A DNA stretch of 64,000 bases from JBCDJG01 sp038748065. GTDB lineage: Bacteria > Pseudomonadota > Gammaproteobacteria > Pseudomonadales > Halieaceae. The stretch covers positions 1 to 64,000 of the forward strand of contig JBCDJG010000003.1 of assembly GCA_038748065.1 (NCBI GenBank), read 5' to 3'. Below are positions 7,893-16,068 of this stretch, one piece after another (within the stretch, counting starts at the first letter, position 1; each line of letters opens with the position of its first letter). The notes beneath the pieces were generated by a model. The model was not told the DNA's origin and ran no database searches. It saw nothing but the letters and a program-made list of their open reading frames with translations. Made by a program: the position numbers and the translations under genes.

Positions 7893-8402
7893 ATGGCTTT
7901 CAACGAACAAAAGAAGCAACAGGACGGCGACCTCCAGGAGAAACTGGTACAGGTCAACCGCGTTGCCAAGGTGGTCAAGGGTGGCCGTATTTTCGGCTTC
8001 ACTGCGCTGACGGTAGTTGGCGACGGTAAGGGCCGCGTCGGCTTTGGCCGCGGCAAGGCCCGTGAGGTGCCAGTCGCTATTCAGAAGGCTATGGAAGCGG
8101 CCCGTCGCAACATGATCCGTGTCGATCTCAACAACGGCACGATCCAGTACCCGGTCACAGCTACCCATGGCGCTTCCAAGGTCTACATGCAGCCGGCCTC
8201 CGAAGGTACCGGCGTGATCGCCGGTGGTGCCATGCGGGCCGTCCTGGAGATCGCTGGCGTGCACAACGTTTTAGCCAAGGCTTACGGCTCTACCAACCCG
8301 GTTAACGTGGTCCGTGCAACCTTTAACGGGCTTCGCGACATGTCATCACCGGACGACGTGGCTGCCAAGCGCGGTAAAACCGTCGAAGAGATTTTGAACT
8401 AA
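7893..8402 (+). CDS. rpsE: 30S ribosomal protein S5
   Basis: A 169-residue S5 (E. coli 167) at the mRNA entry channel, involved in accuracy and in helicase activity with S3 and S4. The double-stranded RNA-binding fold contains NRVAKVVKGGRIFGFTALTV and GDGKGRVGFGRGKAREVP. The C-terminal part has GVHNVLAKAYGSTNPVNVV. The length is normal. Confidence 0.99.
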   Translation: MAFNEQKKQQDGDLQEKLVQVNRVAKVVKGGRIFGFTALTVVGDGKGRVGFGRGKAREVPVAIQKAMEAARRNMIRVDLNNGTIQYPVTATHGASKVYMQPASEGTGVIAGGAMRAVLEIAGVHNVLAKAYGSTNPVNVVRATFNGLRDMSSPDDVAAKRGKTVEEILN

Positions 8403-8419
8403 GTAACGGGCCTCCTGTC

Positions 8420-8602
8420 ATGTCTAAAGCAACCATTAAGGTGACCCAGGTGAAAAGTACCAACGGCCGCCTGAAGAACCATAAGGCGTGCGTCGCCGGC
8501 CGTGGCCTGCGCCGCATCGGCCACACCGTGGAGGTGGAAGATACGCCCTCCGTGCGTGGCATGATCAACAAAGTGAATTACCTGGTACGGGTTGAGGAGT
8601 AA
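8420..8602 (+). CDS. rpmD: 50S ribosomal protein L30
   Basis: A 60-residue L30 (E. coli 59). The sequence contains KVTQVKSTNGRLKNHKACV and GLRRIGHTVEVEDTPSVRGM, which define the family. L30 is absent from several bacterial phyla, so its presence fits a proteobacterium. L15 starts two bases after its stop. Confidence 0.98.
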   Translation: MSKATIKVTQVKSTNGRLKNHKACVAGRGLRRIGHTVEVEDTPSVRGMINKVNYLVRVEE

Positions 8603-8604
8603 AC

Positions 8605-9051
8605 ATGTCTGATGTTATGCGACTGAACACCCTGAGCCCGGCTCCTGGCGCGCGTAAAGAAGCCAAGCGTGTAGGTCGAGGAATCGGTAGCGGCAACGGC
8701 AAAACGGCCGGCCGCGGGCACAAGGGTCAGAAATCCCGTTCCGGCGGCAAGGTTGCCGCCGGTTTTGAAGGCGGTCAGATGCCCTTGCAGAAGCGTCTGC
8801 CCAAGTACGGTTTCAGCTCACGAATTGGCCGTACGACGGCGCAGGTCCGTTTGGGCGAACTGAACGCGATTAGTGGCGACGTGGCGGATCTTGACGCGCT
8901 GAAGGCTGCCGACCTAATCAATCAGGATGTGACGCGGGCGCGGGTTTTCCTGTCGGGCGAGCTGAGCAAGACGCTGACGGTTAAGGGCCTGAAGGTGAGC
9001 AAGGGCGCACGCGAAGCGATCGAGCAGGCCGGCGGGAAAGTCGAGGACTAA
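8605..9051 (+). CDS. rplO: 50S ribosomal protein L15
   Basis: A 148-residue L15 (E. coli 144), a late-assembly large-subunit protein. The glycine-rich extended N-terminal region GRGIGSGNGKTAGRGHKGQK is diagnostic, followed by GGQMPLQKRLPKYGF. The stop TAA is immediately followed by the secY ATG with no spacer. Confidence 0.99.
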   Translation: MSDVMRLNTLSPAPGARKEAKRVGRGIGSGNGKTAGRGHKGQKSRSGGKVAAGFEGGQMPLQKRLPKYGFSSRIGRTTAQVRLGELNAISGDVADLDALKAADLINQDVTRARVFLSGELSKTLTVKGLKVSKGAREAIEQAGGKVED

Positions 9052-10380
9052 ATGGCGCAAGGACAGCTGCCTAACGTCAATAAGGCAGGCCTTGGCGAGC
9101 TTTTCCGTCGCCTGAGGTTTGTTCTGCTGGCGATCATTGTGTACCGCATCGGGACGCACATCCCGGTGCCGGGGATCGACCCACAACAGTTGCAGGCGCT
9201 ATTCAACCAGAATCAGGGCACGATCCTGGGTCTGGCGAACATGTTCTCGGGCGGTGCCCTGGAGCGGATGAGCATCCTGGCGCTCGGCATCATGCCTTAC
9301 ATCTCTGCATCAATCATCATGCAGCTGATGTCGGCAGTGACGCCCTCGCTGGAAGCCTTGAAGAAAGAAGGCGAGGCTGGGCGCCGTAAAATCAGCCAGT
9401 ACACGCGCTACCTGACGGTGGTGCTGGCACTTATCCAGGGTACAGGTATGACCGTGGGTATGGCCAACCAGGGTATGGCGTACAGCGTGACGCCGGTGTT
9501 CTACGTGATCGCCATTACCTCTCTGGTAACCGGGGCAGTCTTCATGATGTGGCTCGGTGAGCAGATTACAGAGAAGGGCGTTGGCAACGGGATATCCCTG
9601 TTGATCTTCGCGGGTATCGTAGCGGGCTTGCCCTCTGCGATCGGCCAGTCGCTGGAGCAGGCTCGCCAGGGCGAACTGAATATTCTGTTCCTGCTGGCGA
9701 TCCTGGCCTTCGCTATTGCCATGATTTTTGCGATCGTGTTTATCGAACGCGGTCAGCGACGCATTACGGTGAACTACGCCAAGCGTCAGCAGGGCCGCAA
9801 GATGTACCAGGCGCAGAGCTCGCATCTGCCCCTGAAGGTGAATATGGCTGGTGTGATACCGGCTATTTTTGCCAGCAGTATCCTGCTGTTTCCCGCGTCC
9901 ATAGCACAATGGATGAGCGGAGACGGCGGTAACGACTGGTTGCAGGACCTGGCTGTCGCGATCGGCCCGGGCCAGCCGCTGAACATATTGCTGTTCACGG
10001 TGTTTATTGTGTTCTTCTGCTTTTTCTACACGGCGTTGATGTTCACCCCGCAGGAAGTGGCAGATAACCTGAAGCGATCCGGCGCCTTTGTGCCGGGTAT
10101 TCGCCCAGGTCAGCAAACCGCCAATTATATCGATGGCGTGCTGACCCGGCTGACGGTGTTTGGTTCGGCGTATATCGCCATTGTGTGCCTCATACCGCAG
10201 TTTCTGGTAGTAACGGCGAATGTGCCGTTTTACCTGGGTGGTACCTCACTGCTGATTGTTGTGGTGGTCGTCATGGATTTTATGGCCCAGGTGCAGAGTC
10301 ACCTGATGTCACACCAGTACGATTCGGTGATGAAAAAGGCCAACCTGAAGAATTATGGAGGGTCCGGCCGGCCTCGCTAG
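9052..10380 (+). CDS. secY: preprotein translocase channel SecY
   Basis: A 442-residue ten-helix membrane protein (E. coli 443) that forms the Sec channel with SecE and SecG and takes substrates from SecA and the ribosome. Seen are the plug and first helices (GTHIPVPGIDPQQLQALF, MLxAL-type IMPYISASIIMQL), the cytoplasmic loop YARQ-like RITVNYAKRQQGRKMY, and the C-terminal GVLTRLTVFGSAYIA. It sits at the end of the spc block directly after L15, as in E. coli, and L36 follows. Confidence 0.99.
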   Translation: MAQGQLPNVNKAGLGELFRRLRFVLLAIIVYRIGTHIPVPGIDPQQLQALFNQNQGTILGLANMFSGGALERMSILALGIMPYISASIIMQLMSAVTPSLEALKKEGEAGRRKISQYTRYLTVVLALIQGTGMTVGMANQGMAYSVTPVFYVIAITSLVTGAVFMMWLGEQITEKGVGNGISLLIFAGIVAGLPSAIGQSLEQARQGELNILFLLAILAFAIAMIFAIVFIERGQRRITVNYAKRQQGRKMYQAQSSHLPLKVNMAGVIPAIFASSILLFPASIAQWMSGDGGNDWLQDLAVAIGPGQPLNILLFTVFIVFFCFFYTALMFTPQEVADNLKRSGAFVPGIRPGQQTANYIDGVLTRLTVFGSAYIAIVCLIPQFLVVTANVPFYLGGTSLLIVVVVVMDFMAQVQSHLMSHQYDSVMKKANLKNYGGSGRPR

Positions 10381-10404
10381 GCCGCCGGCAGTTGGAGAGA
10401 AGTC

Positions 10405-10521
10405 ATGAAAGTACGTGCTTCGGTAAAGAAAATGTGTCGCAACTGTAAGGTTGTCCGCCGCAACGGAGTGGTTCGTGTAATTTGCAGCACCGATCCGCGC
10501 CACAAGCAGCGCCAGGGCTAG
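10405..10521 (+). CDS. rpmJ: 50S ribosomal protein L36, zinc-binding type
   Basis: A 38-residue L36, short enough to be missed by length filters. The sequence begins MKVRASVKKMCRNCKVVRR and carries Cys11, Cys14, Cys27 and His33, the full zinc ribbon of the C+ form. A GGAGAG site lies just upstream of the ATG. It lies 24 bases after secY, as in E. coli, and is the last gene before the promoter that serves the alpha operon. Confidence 0.97.
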   Translation: MKVRASVKKMCRNCKVVRRNGVVRVICSTDPRHKQRQG

Positions 10522-10533
10522 GCCTCGGCACAG

Positions 10534-10562
10534 TTGATTTTTAGGAACGATACCGCTAGAAT
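10534..10562 (+). promoter_or_regulatory. sigma70 promoter of the alpha operon
   Basis: TTGATT at 10534-10539 and TAGAAT at 10557-10562 are separated by exactly 17 bases, in the 150-base gap between rpmJ and rpsM. This would start a message with a leader of about 100 bases ahead of rpsM-rpsK-rpsD-rpoA-rplQ. It matches what is known of the separate alpha operon in E. coli. Confidence 0.75.
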
Positions 10563-10574
10563 GCTGCGCCTTTC

Positions 10575-10620
10575 GCACTCCACAGCCACAAAACTGAGTG
10601 AAATCAGTGGCTTGGAGTGC
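10575..10620 (+). promoter_or_regulatory. leader hairpin of the alpha operon, possible S4 site
   Basis: GCACTCCA-C-AGCCAC at 10575-10589 pairs with GTGGCTTGGAGTGC at 10607-10620 with one bulged C, giving about 14 base pairs. Inside it an ACTGA / TCAGT pair offers an alternative upper stem. No T-run follows, so it is a leader structure rather than a terminator. In E. coli S4 represses this operon through a leader pseudoknot; equivalence is inferred. Confidence 0.5.
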
Positions 10621-10671
10621 GTGTATAGCAGGGTTAAGCGCGGTTCATTTAGAGTATTTGGAGAAAGTTGA

Positions 10672-11028
10672 ATGGCTCGTATTGCCGGCGTCAACATACC
10701 CGATAACAAGCACGCTGTTATCTCACTGACCTACATTTATGGCGTGGGCCGCACTCAGGCGCGTCGCCTTTGCGCTGAAACAGGCGTCGATGAGGGCACG
10801 CGCATTGGTGACCTGACCGAAGATCAGATGGACGCACTGCGCAACAAGGTCAGCGAGATGACCGTTGAGGGTGATCTGCGCCGCGAAGTATCGATGAATA
10901 TCAAGCGTTTGATGGACCTGGGCTGCAATCGCGGCCTGCGTCACCGCAGAAGTCTGCCGCTGCGTGGCCAGCGTACAAAGACCAATGCCCGTACCCGGAA
11001 AGGACCGCGTAAGCCGATTCGTAAGTAA
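10672..11028 (+). CDS. rpsM: 30S ribosomal protein S13
   Basis: A 118-residue S13, the exact E. coli length, at the top of the 30S head where it bridges to L5. MARIAGVNIPDNKHAVISLT and the C-terminal RGLRHRRSLPLRGQRTKTNA plus the basic tail RKGPRKPIRK are diagnostic. It is the first gene behind the alpha promoter. A GGAGAAAG site precedes the ATG. Confidence 0.99.
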   Translation: MARIAGVNIPDNKHAVISLTYIYGVGRTQARRLCAETGVDEGTRIGDLTEDQMDALRNKVSEMTVEGDLRREVSMNIKRLMDLGCNRGLRHRRSLPLRGQRTKTNARTRKGPRKPIRK

Positions 11029-11067
11029 ACGCCAGGCGCGTTCAATACGAATCCTCATTTAGTGTAG

Positions 11068-11083
11068 CTGCACTCAAGTGCAG
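11068..11083 (+). promoter_or_regulatory. small hairpin between rpsM and rpsK
   Basis: CTGCAC at 11068-11073 pairs with GTGCAG at 11078-11083 around the tetraloop TCAA, in an 82-base gap. No T-run follows. It could affect relative S11 expression or mRNA decay; this is inference from position only. Confidence 0.3.
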
Positions 11084-11110
11084 TGTTGATATTAAAGCAG
11101 GAACACAACT

Positions 11111-11509
11111 ATGGCTAAGCCAGGTGCTGGTGCCAAAGGCACTCGCAAAAAGATTACCAAGACGGTAGTCGATGGAATCGCGCATATTCACGCGTCATTC
11201 AACAACACCATCATCACCATTACCGATCGCCAGGGGAACACCTTGAGCTGGGCAACCGCCGGTGGTTCTGGCTTTCGCGGTTCGCGTAAAAGCACGCCAT
11301 TTGCTGCCCAGGTCGCCGCTGAGCGAGCTGGTGAGGCCGCTAAAGAATATGGCCTGAAGAACCTGGACGTCCAGGTCAAAGGGCCTGGCCCCGGTCGCGA
11401 GTCTGCAGTGCGTGCGTTGAACGCCTGTGGTTACAAGATCAGCAACATTACTGACGTCACGCCGATACCCCACAACGGCTGCCGTCCGCCCAAAAAACGT
11501 CGCGTATAG
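11111..11509 (+). CDS. rpsK: 30S ribosomal protein S11
   Basis: A 132-residue S11 (E. coli 129) on the 30S platform near the E site. HIHASFNNTIITITDRQGN and the conserved C-terminal TDVTPIPHNGCRPPKKRRV are diagnostic. The core GPGPGRESAVRALNACGYKI is intact. rpsD follows after 21 bases with a GAGAGAAC-type site. Confidence 0.99.
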   Translation: MAKPGAGAKGTRKKITKTVVDGIAHIHASFNNTIITITDRQGNTLSWATAGGSGFRGSRKSTPFAAQVAAERAGEAAKEYGLKNLDVQVKGPGPGRESAVRALNACGYKISNITDVTPIPHNGCRPPKKRRV

Positions 11510-11530
11510 CGCACCAGAGAGAGAACTGAC

Positions 11531-12151
11531 ATGGCTCGATATATTGGTCCCAAGTGCAAACTCTCCCGCCGAGAAGGAACGGACCTGTTCCTGAAAAGTG
11601 GAGTGCGTGCCCTCGAATCGAAATGCAAAGCTGAAGCGGCTCCAGGCCAGCACGGCGCCCGCCGCGGCCGCCTGTCTGACTACGGCGTTCAGCTTCGCGA
11701 GAAGCAGAAAGTTCGCCGTATTTATGGCGTGCTGGAGAAGCAGTTCCGCAACTACTACAAGCAGGCCGCCCGTCTGAAAGGTGCAACAGGTGAAAACCTC
11801 CTGCAGCTCCTGGAATCAAGGTTGGACAACGTGGTTTACCGCATCGGCTTTGGTGCTACCCGCTCTGAAGCGCGCCAGCTGGTATCCCACAAGGCGATCC
11901 TGGTAAACGGCCAGGCCGTCAACATTCCTTCTTACCAGGTGCAAGCCGGTGACATTGTGTCACTGCGCGAAAAGGCCAAGAAGCAGCTACGCGTGCAATC
12001 TGCCATGGCGCTGGCCGCCCAGCGCGGTGAGCCAGAGTGGATTGAGGTGAATGCCGATAAGCTGGAAGGCACGTTCAAGTCTGTGCCTGAGCGTCAGGAC
12101 CTGTCCTCAGACATTAATGAAAACCTGATCGTCGAGCTTTACTCCAAGTAA
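11531..12151 (+). CDS. rpsD: 30S ribosomal protein S4
   Basis: A 206-residue S4, the exact E. coli length, the 16S primary binder that in E. coli also represses the alpha operon. MARYIGPKCKLSRREGTDLF opens it. The S4 RNA-binding domain is at roughly 96-156 (LESRLDNVVYRIGFGATRSE, then SHKAILVNGQAVNIPSYQV). It lacks the zinc-binding cysteine cluster of other bacterial S4 types. The leader hairpin upstream of rpsM is a candidate target. Confidence 0.99.
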   Translation: MARYIGPKCKLSRREGTDLFLKSGVRALESKCKAEAAPGQHGARRGRLSDYGVQLREKQKVRRIYGVLEKQFRNYYKQAARLKGATGENLLQLLESRLDNVVYRIGFGATRSEARQLVSHKAILVNGQAVNIPSYQVQAGDIVSLREKAKKQLRVQSAMALAAQRGEPEWIEVNADKLEGTFKSVPERQDLSSDINENLIVELYSK

Positions 12152-12198
12152 TCCTACTCGTAATCCGAAAGGACTAACCTACAAGTACAGGTGCCACA

Positions 12199-13203
12199 AT
12201 GCAGAGTGCAGTGAACGAATTTTTGACCCCCCGTGTCATCAACGTAGAAGAGAAGAACAAGACGCGCGCCCAGGTGACACTGGAGCCTCTGGAGCGCGGC
12301 TTCGGCCACACCCTCGGCAACGCGCTACGCCGCATCCTTCTGTCTTCCATGCCGGGCTGCGCCGTCACTGAAGTTGAGATAGACGGGGTGTTACACGAAT
12401 ACAGCGCGATTGAGGGCGTGCAGGAGGATGTCATCGAGATCCTGCTGAACCTGAAAGGCGTCGCCCTGGTCATGAACGGCAAGGACGAAGCGGAGCTGGT
12501 GCTCAGCAAGAAAGGCGCTGGCCCTGTAAGCGCCGGCGATATTCAGGTCGACCACGATATCGAGATTCGCAACCCGGACCACGTGATTTGCCACCTGAAC
12601 GGGAACAGTGAAATCAATATGAAGCTGACGGTCGCCCGCGGCCGCGGTTACTCGCCTGCAGACTCCCGCGAGAATCCGGAAGAGGAAACGCGCTCTATCG
12701 GCCGTCTTCAACTGGACGCGACCTTTTCTCCGGTCAGCCGTGTCTCCTACGTGGTTGAGGCCGCGCGGGTTGAGCAGCGTACCGACCTGGACAAGCTGGT
12801 GCTTGACCTGGAGACCAATGGCACGATCGACCCGGAAGAGGCGATACGCCGCGCCGCGACCATCCTGCAGCAGCAGTTGGCCGTCTTTGTCGACCTGGAA
12901 AGCGAGTCCGACACCGAGTCCATCGAGGAAGAGGACGAAGTCGATCCGATCCTGCTGCGCCCGGTCGATGACCTCGAGCTCACGGTTCGCTCGGCGAACT
13001 GCCTGAAGGCCGAAAACATCTACTACATTGGCGACCTTGTACAGCGCACGGAAGTAGAGCTGCTGAAAACCCCGAACCTGGGCAAAAAGTCGCTGACTGA
13101 GATCAAGGACGTGCTGGCGTCTCGTGGCTTGTCTTTGGGCATGCGCCTGGACAACTGGCCCCCCGCCAGCCTGAAGAACGACGATCGCGTACTGAGCGCC
13201 TGA
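12199..13203 (+). CDS. rpoA: RNA polymerase alpha subunit
   Basis: A 334-residue alpha subunit (E. coli 329). The N-terminal dimerisation domain (LEPLERGFGHTLGNALRRIL) assembles beta and beta-prime. The C-terminal domain, starting near residue 250, binds UP elements and activators (VRSANCLKAENIYYIGDLV). The linker between them is very acidic (ESESDTESIEEEDEVD), slightly longer than in E. coli, which accounts for the extra length. It lies in its normal place between S4 and L17. Confidence 0.99.
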   Translation: MQSAVNEFLTPRVINVEEKNKTRAQVTLEPLERGFGHTLGNALRRILLSSMPGCAVTEVEIDGVLHEYSAIEGVQEDVIEILLNLKGVALVMNGKDEAELVLSKKGAGPVSAGDIQVDHDIEIRNPDHVICHLNGNSEINMKLTVARGRGYSPADSRENPEEETRSIGRLQLDATFSPVSRVSYVVEAARVEQRTDLDKLVLDLETNGTIDPEEAIRRAATILQQQLAVFVDLESESDTESIEEEDEVDPILLRPVDDLELTVRSANCLKAENIYYIGDLVQRTEVELLKTPNLGKKSLTEIKDVLASRGLSLGMRLDNWPPASLKNDDRVLSA

Positions 13204-13224
13204 TCGCCGCTGGAAAAGTTAACG

Positions 13225-13247
13225 TACCGCGCCTGTTGGGCGCGGTA
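13225..13247 (+). promoter_or_regulatory. perfect hairpin between rpoA and rplQ
   Basis: TACCGCGCC at 13225-13233 pairs with GGCGCGGTA at 13239-13247 around TGTTG. It ends about 20 bases before the L17 start and lacks a T-run, so it probably acts on RNA stability or on translation of L17 rather than as a terminator. The function is inferred. Confidence 0.45.
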
Positions 13248-13266
13248 ATTCGATAGGAACAGGAAA

Positions 13267-13662
13267 ATGCGTCATCGTCACAGTGGACGTCAGCTCAACC
13301 GGAACAGCTCCCACCGCAAGGCTATGTTTCGCAATATGACCAGCTCGCTGGTTGAGCATGAATTGATCAAGACCACCCTGCCAAAGGCCAAGGAACTGCG
13401 CAGCTATGCGGAGCCCCTGATCACCCTGGCCAAGGAAGACAGCGTGGCAAACCGTCGTCTGGCCTTCGATCGCACGCGCAACAAAGCGACCGTCGGTAAG
13501 CTCTTTGATGAACTGGGCCCCCGTTACCAGGAGCGCCCCGGTGGTTATATCCGCATCCTCAAGTGTGGCTACCGCGCCGGTGACAAGGCGCCCATGGCTT
13601 ATGTAGAGCTTGTGGATCGCCCGCAGGTCGAAGAGTCCTATGATGAGGACGACGAGGATTAA
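13267..13662 (+). CDS. rplQ: 50S ribosomal protein L17 with acidic tail
   Basis: A 131-residue L17 (E. coli 127) near the tunnel exit. MRHRHSGRQLNRNSSHRKAM and the central TTLPKAKELRSYAEPLITLA are diagnostic, as is GGYIRILKCGYRAGDKAPMA. The C-terminus VEESYDEDDED is strongly acidic, echoing the acidic end of L22. It is the last gene of the ribosomal block, 26 bases before an intrinsic terminator. Confidence 0.99.
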   Translation: MRHRHSGRQLNRNSSHRKAMFRNMTSSLVEHELIKTTLPKAKELRSYAEPLITLAKEDSVANRRLAFDRTRNKATVGKLFDELGPRYQERPGGYIRILKCGYRAGDKAPMAYVELVDRPQVEESYDEDDED

Positions 13663-13687
13663 GCCGTACTGATCAATTAGCCCCTGC

Positions 13688-13714
13688 AAAAGCCGAGCTC
13701 AGCTCGGCTTTTTT
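13688..13714 (+). terminator. intrinsic terminator of the alpha operon
   Basis: AAGCCGAGCT at 13690-13699 and AGCTCGGCTT at 13701-13710 form a ten-pair stem with a minimal loop, followed by a run of six T. It ends the ribosomal message after rplQ and separates it from the pilin island. Confidence 0.92.
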
Positions 13715-13889
13715 GTGCCTGTGTGCTGCAGTTCACAAATTACCCAGCCGTCCTCGTGTTTTCCCACAAAAACCGCCCATACTGGTCTAAAATTCATACT
13801 GTGAAGGTTGGTTTAGCTCCCGTTCAATAGTTGGCCGACCATAGTTATCTGACCGTGTGCCGCCACGTAAATCCGGTAAGCGATTTACC

Positions 13890-14465
13890 ATGAAAACTGG
13901 AGGATTTACTCTCGTCGAATTGATGGTGGTATTGGCGATCATGTCAATCATGCTGCTGATCGCCGCACCCTCCATGCGAGATGTGATCAAGAACAATCGG
14001 CTGTTGGCCGAAAGCTACGCAATTCGGGCGACCTTGAACAGCGCGCGGTCCGAGGCTATGAGCCGCCGCATGAGCACCATTGTCTGCGAAAGCGAGAACC
14101 TGACGACCTGCGCGTCCAGCACCAACGCCTGGAGTAAGGGCTACCTTGCCTTTGTGGATGCGGACGGCGACGGCCTTCCCGATGCGGACGAGATTTTCGC
14201 TAAACATCTTACGGAGATACCCGATATTAGCCTCAGTTTCCGCGACTTCGGGGGAAATGCAAGGAGTTCGTTGCGTTTCAGCCCTCGCGGAGATGCTATC
14301 GGCAACAGCGGCACTGCCACGCTATGTGACGACCGTGGCGCCACCGTCGCTAAAGCGTTAATTGTAACCAGCGCCGGGCAGATTCGGTCGGCGATTGATT
14401 CCGACGATAGCGGCAAAGTCGACACGGTCAATGCCAGCGGAGGCTTACTCGATGTTAGCTGCTAG
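13890..14465 (+). CDS. FimT/FimU-type minor pilin (GspH-like), cluster 1
   Basis: A 191-residue type IV pilin-like protein. The prepilin leader is MKTGG, and the mature part begins FTLVELMVVLAIMSIMLLIA with Glu at mature position 5, so PilD-type peptidase should cut after Gly5. A GspH/FimT fold follows. The segment FVDADGDGLPDADE near residues 87-100 resembles a calcium-binding loop. The start is the ATG at 13890; an in-frame GTG at 13857 would give an atypical leader. No strong ribosome site is visible. It is the first gene of a seven-gene operon and would prime or cap the pilus with PilV, PilW and PilX. Confidence 0.88.
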   Translation: MKTGGFTLVELMVVLAIMSIMLLIAAPSMRDVIKNNRLLAESYAIRATLNSARSEAMSRRMSTIVCESENLTTCASSTNAWSKGYLAFVDADGDGLPDADEIFAKHLTEIPDISLSFRDFGGNARSSLRFSPRGDAIGNSGTATLCDDRGATVAKALIVTSAGQIRSAIDSDDSGKVDTVNASGGLLDVSC

Positions 14466-15051
14466 CTCACGCGGCCTGACCCTGATCGAGGTCCTGGTTA
14501 CCATGGTGATTCTCTCGATAGGCCTCCTGGGTATTGTTTCTCTGCATGCCACGTCCAAAACTGCCCAATACGAGGCGATCCAGCGAGCCAGGGCTGTTAG
14601 TTTGGCCGATGGCCTGTTAGAGAAAGTGCGGGCGAACCCCGCGGCGATGACGAGCTACGTCACCGGGCTGAGTCCGGTGGGCAGTGGTAGCCTGAGCACC
14701 CCAAGTGTTAGCTGTGACAGCGCGACCTGTACCCCGGCACAGCTGGCCGCCTGGGACATGTGGGCCTGGGAGCGCGCCCTCGACGGCAGCCAGGTCCGCG
14801 TCACTCAGGACGCGGTCACCACCAATACGGCCGGTTTCACGAGTCCCAGGGGCTGCGTGGTCTTCACACCTTTCGCCGGCAATACCCGCACCGGGCAGCT
14901 ATCCATCCTCTTGCAGTGGCGGGGGCTCCATGATGAAAGCGATGGTGTTGCCGCCGGGGATAGCGCCTGCGGCGGTGCGTCCGCCGGCAGCGATCCCTAT
15001 CGCCGCCAGGTGGCTGTTAGCACCTTTGTTATAGACGAGACAGAGTTATGA
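14452..15051 (+). CDS. pilV: PilV-type minor pilin, cluster 1
   Basis: A 199-residue pilin-like protein with leader MLAASSRG and mature start LTLIEVLVTMVILSIGLLGI, Glu at position 5. The PilV signature is the mature RARAVSLADGLLEKVRANPA region followed by a conserved CTPAQLAAWDMWAWERAL, with a nearby pair of cysteines. The start is the ATG at 14452, behind GGAGG and overlapping the fimT stop by 14 bases; an earlier in-frame ATG would bury the leader. It ends RRQVAVSTFVIDETEL, almost identical to the end of the second copy at 22.4 kb. Confidence 0.9.
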   Translation: MLAASSRGLTLIEVLVTMVILSIGLLGIVSLHATSKTAQYEAIQRARAVSLADGLLEKVRANPAAMTSYVTGLSPVGSGSLSTPSVSCDSATCTPAQLAAWDMWAWERALDGSQVRVTQDAVTTNTAGFTSPRGCVVFTPFAGNTRTGQLSILLQWRGLHDESDGVAAGDSACGGASAGSDPYRRQVAVSTFVIDETEL

Positions 15052-16064
15052 GTGCACGACCTTACGGCGGCGGTGAGAGCTCTCGTGAAGAGGGCTTCAC
15101 GCTGGTCGAGTTCATGGTTTCGCTGGTGCTGGGCGCCGTGCTGATTAGCGGTGCGGTGTCGGTTTATCTGGCCTCCAGCCGCGCCTATCAGGAAACGGAA
15201 AGCTCAATTGGCCTTGCTGACAATGGCCGCTTCGCCCTGCAGTTTATTAACGATGCCCTGCGCCGTGCCGGTTTTTTTGCCGGCGTGTCGATTCAGGATG
15301 TGGTAACAGACAGTAATCTTGGTGCAGTTGGTTCCGACTGCACCGGACGTGGCGCTGCTTACGACATCGATAATTACCTGTTTGCCGCGGCTGCAGATGG
15401 CAGCGGCAACCTCTTTGGCTGTATCACCGACGCGGTACCAGGCAGTGATGTGCTGGTGGTCAAAGCACTCAGGGCGGCACCCCTTTACGATGCAGACCCG
15501 AACAATGCAGCGGCAGCCCGTGATGGCGCGATCAGTTATCCGTCGGCTATGGATGCGCAGACCACCTACGTAGTGGCGAGCACTGAGAATGCCATGCTGC
15601 TGGATGGCGCGGACGCGGCACCGGATGTCAGCGACGGTAAACTCTACGCCAAAGCAGCTGCTTGGCCCTATAGTTTTCAGGCCTTCTACGTGCGCAGTGG
15701 TGCGATTCCGTCCCTGGTACGCAAAACACTCGCCTGGGACAGCGGTGCCGGCGGCATGGTGGTAACGACGGAAGAGCTGGTGCAGGGCGTCGAACAGATT
15801 CGCTTCCGTTTCGGATGGGACGGCAACGACGATGGCGAAATTGATCAGTTCGGAAGCCACAGTGCCGTGGGATCTAACTGGGATGCGGTGGGCGTGATTG
15901 AGACCTACATGCTGCTGCGCAGCATCAACGCGGACTACAGCTATGACAACGTCAAGACCTACACGCTGGGTGACGTGAGCGTTACGGCATCTGACAACTA
16001 CTGGCGGCTGCTGGTTAACAGCAGCATCACCATGCGCAATCCAAGTCTGTATATCAGGGGGTGA
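15048..16064 (+). CDS. pilW: PilW-type minor pilin, cluster 1
   Basis: A 338-residue PilW. The leader of 16 residues ends in EEG, then FTLVEFMVSLVLGAVLISGA with Glu5. The family marker LADNGRFALQFINDALRRAG follows the helix, and the C-terminal part has the conserved RNPSLYIRG end. A calcium-loop-like DGNDDGEIDQFG occurs near residue 260. The start overlaps the pilV stop (ATGA), implying translational coupling. It is a large minor pilin expected near the pilus tip together with PilX and PilY1. Confidence 0.9.
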   Translation: MSARPYGGGESSREEGFTLVEFMVSLVLGAVLISGAVSVYLASSRAYQETESSIGLADNGRFALQFINDALRRAGFFAGVSIQDVVTDSNLGAVGSDCTGRGAAYDIDNYLFAAAADGSGNLFGCITDAVPGSDVLVVKALRAAPLYDADPNNAAAARDGAISYPSAMDAQTTYVVASTENAMLLDGADAAPDVSDGKLYAKAAAWPYSFQAFYVRSGAIPSLVRKTLAWDSGAGGMVVTTEELVQGVEQIRFRFGWDGNDDGEIDQFGSHSAVGSNWDAVGVIETYMLLRSINADYSYDNVKTYTLGDVSVTASDNYWRLLVNSSITMRNPSLYIRG

Positions 16065-16068
16065 AATC

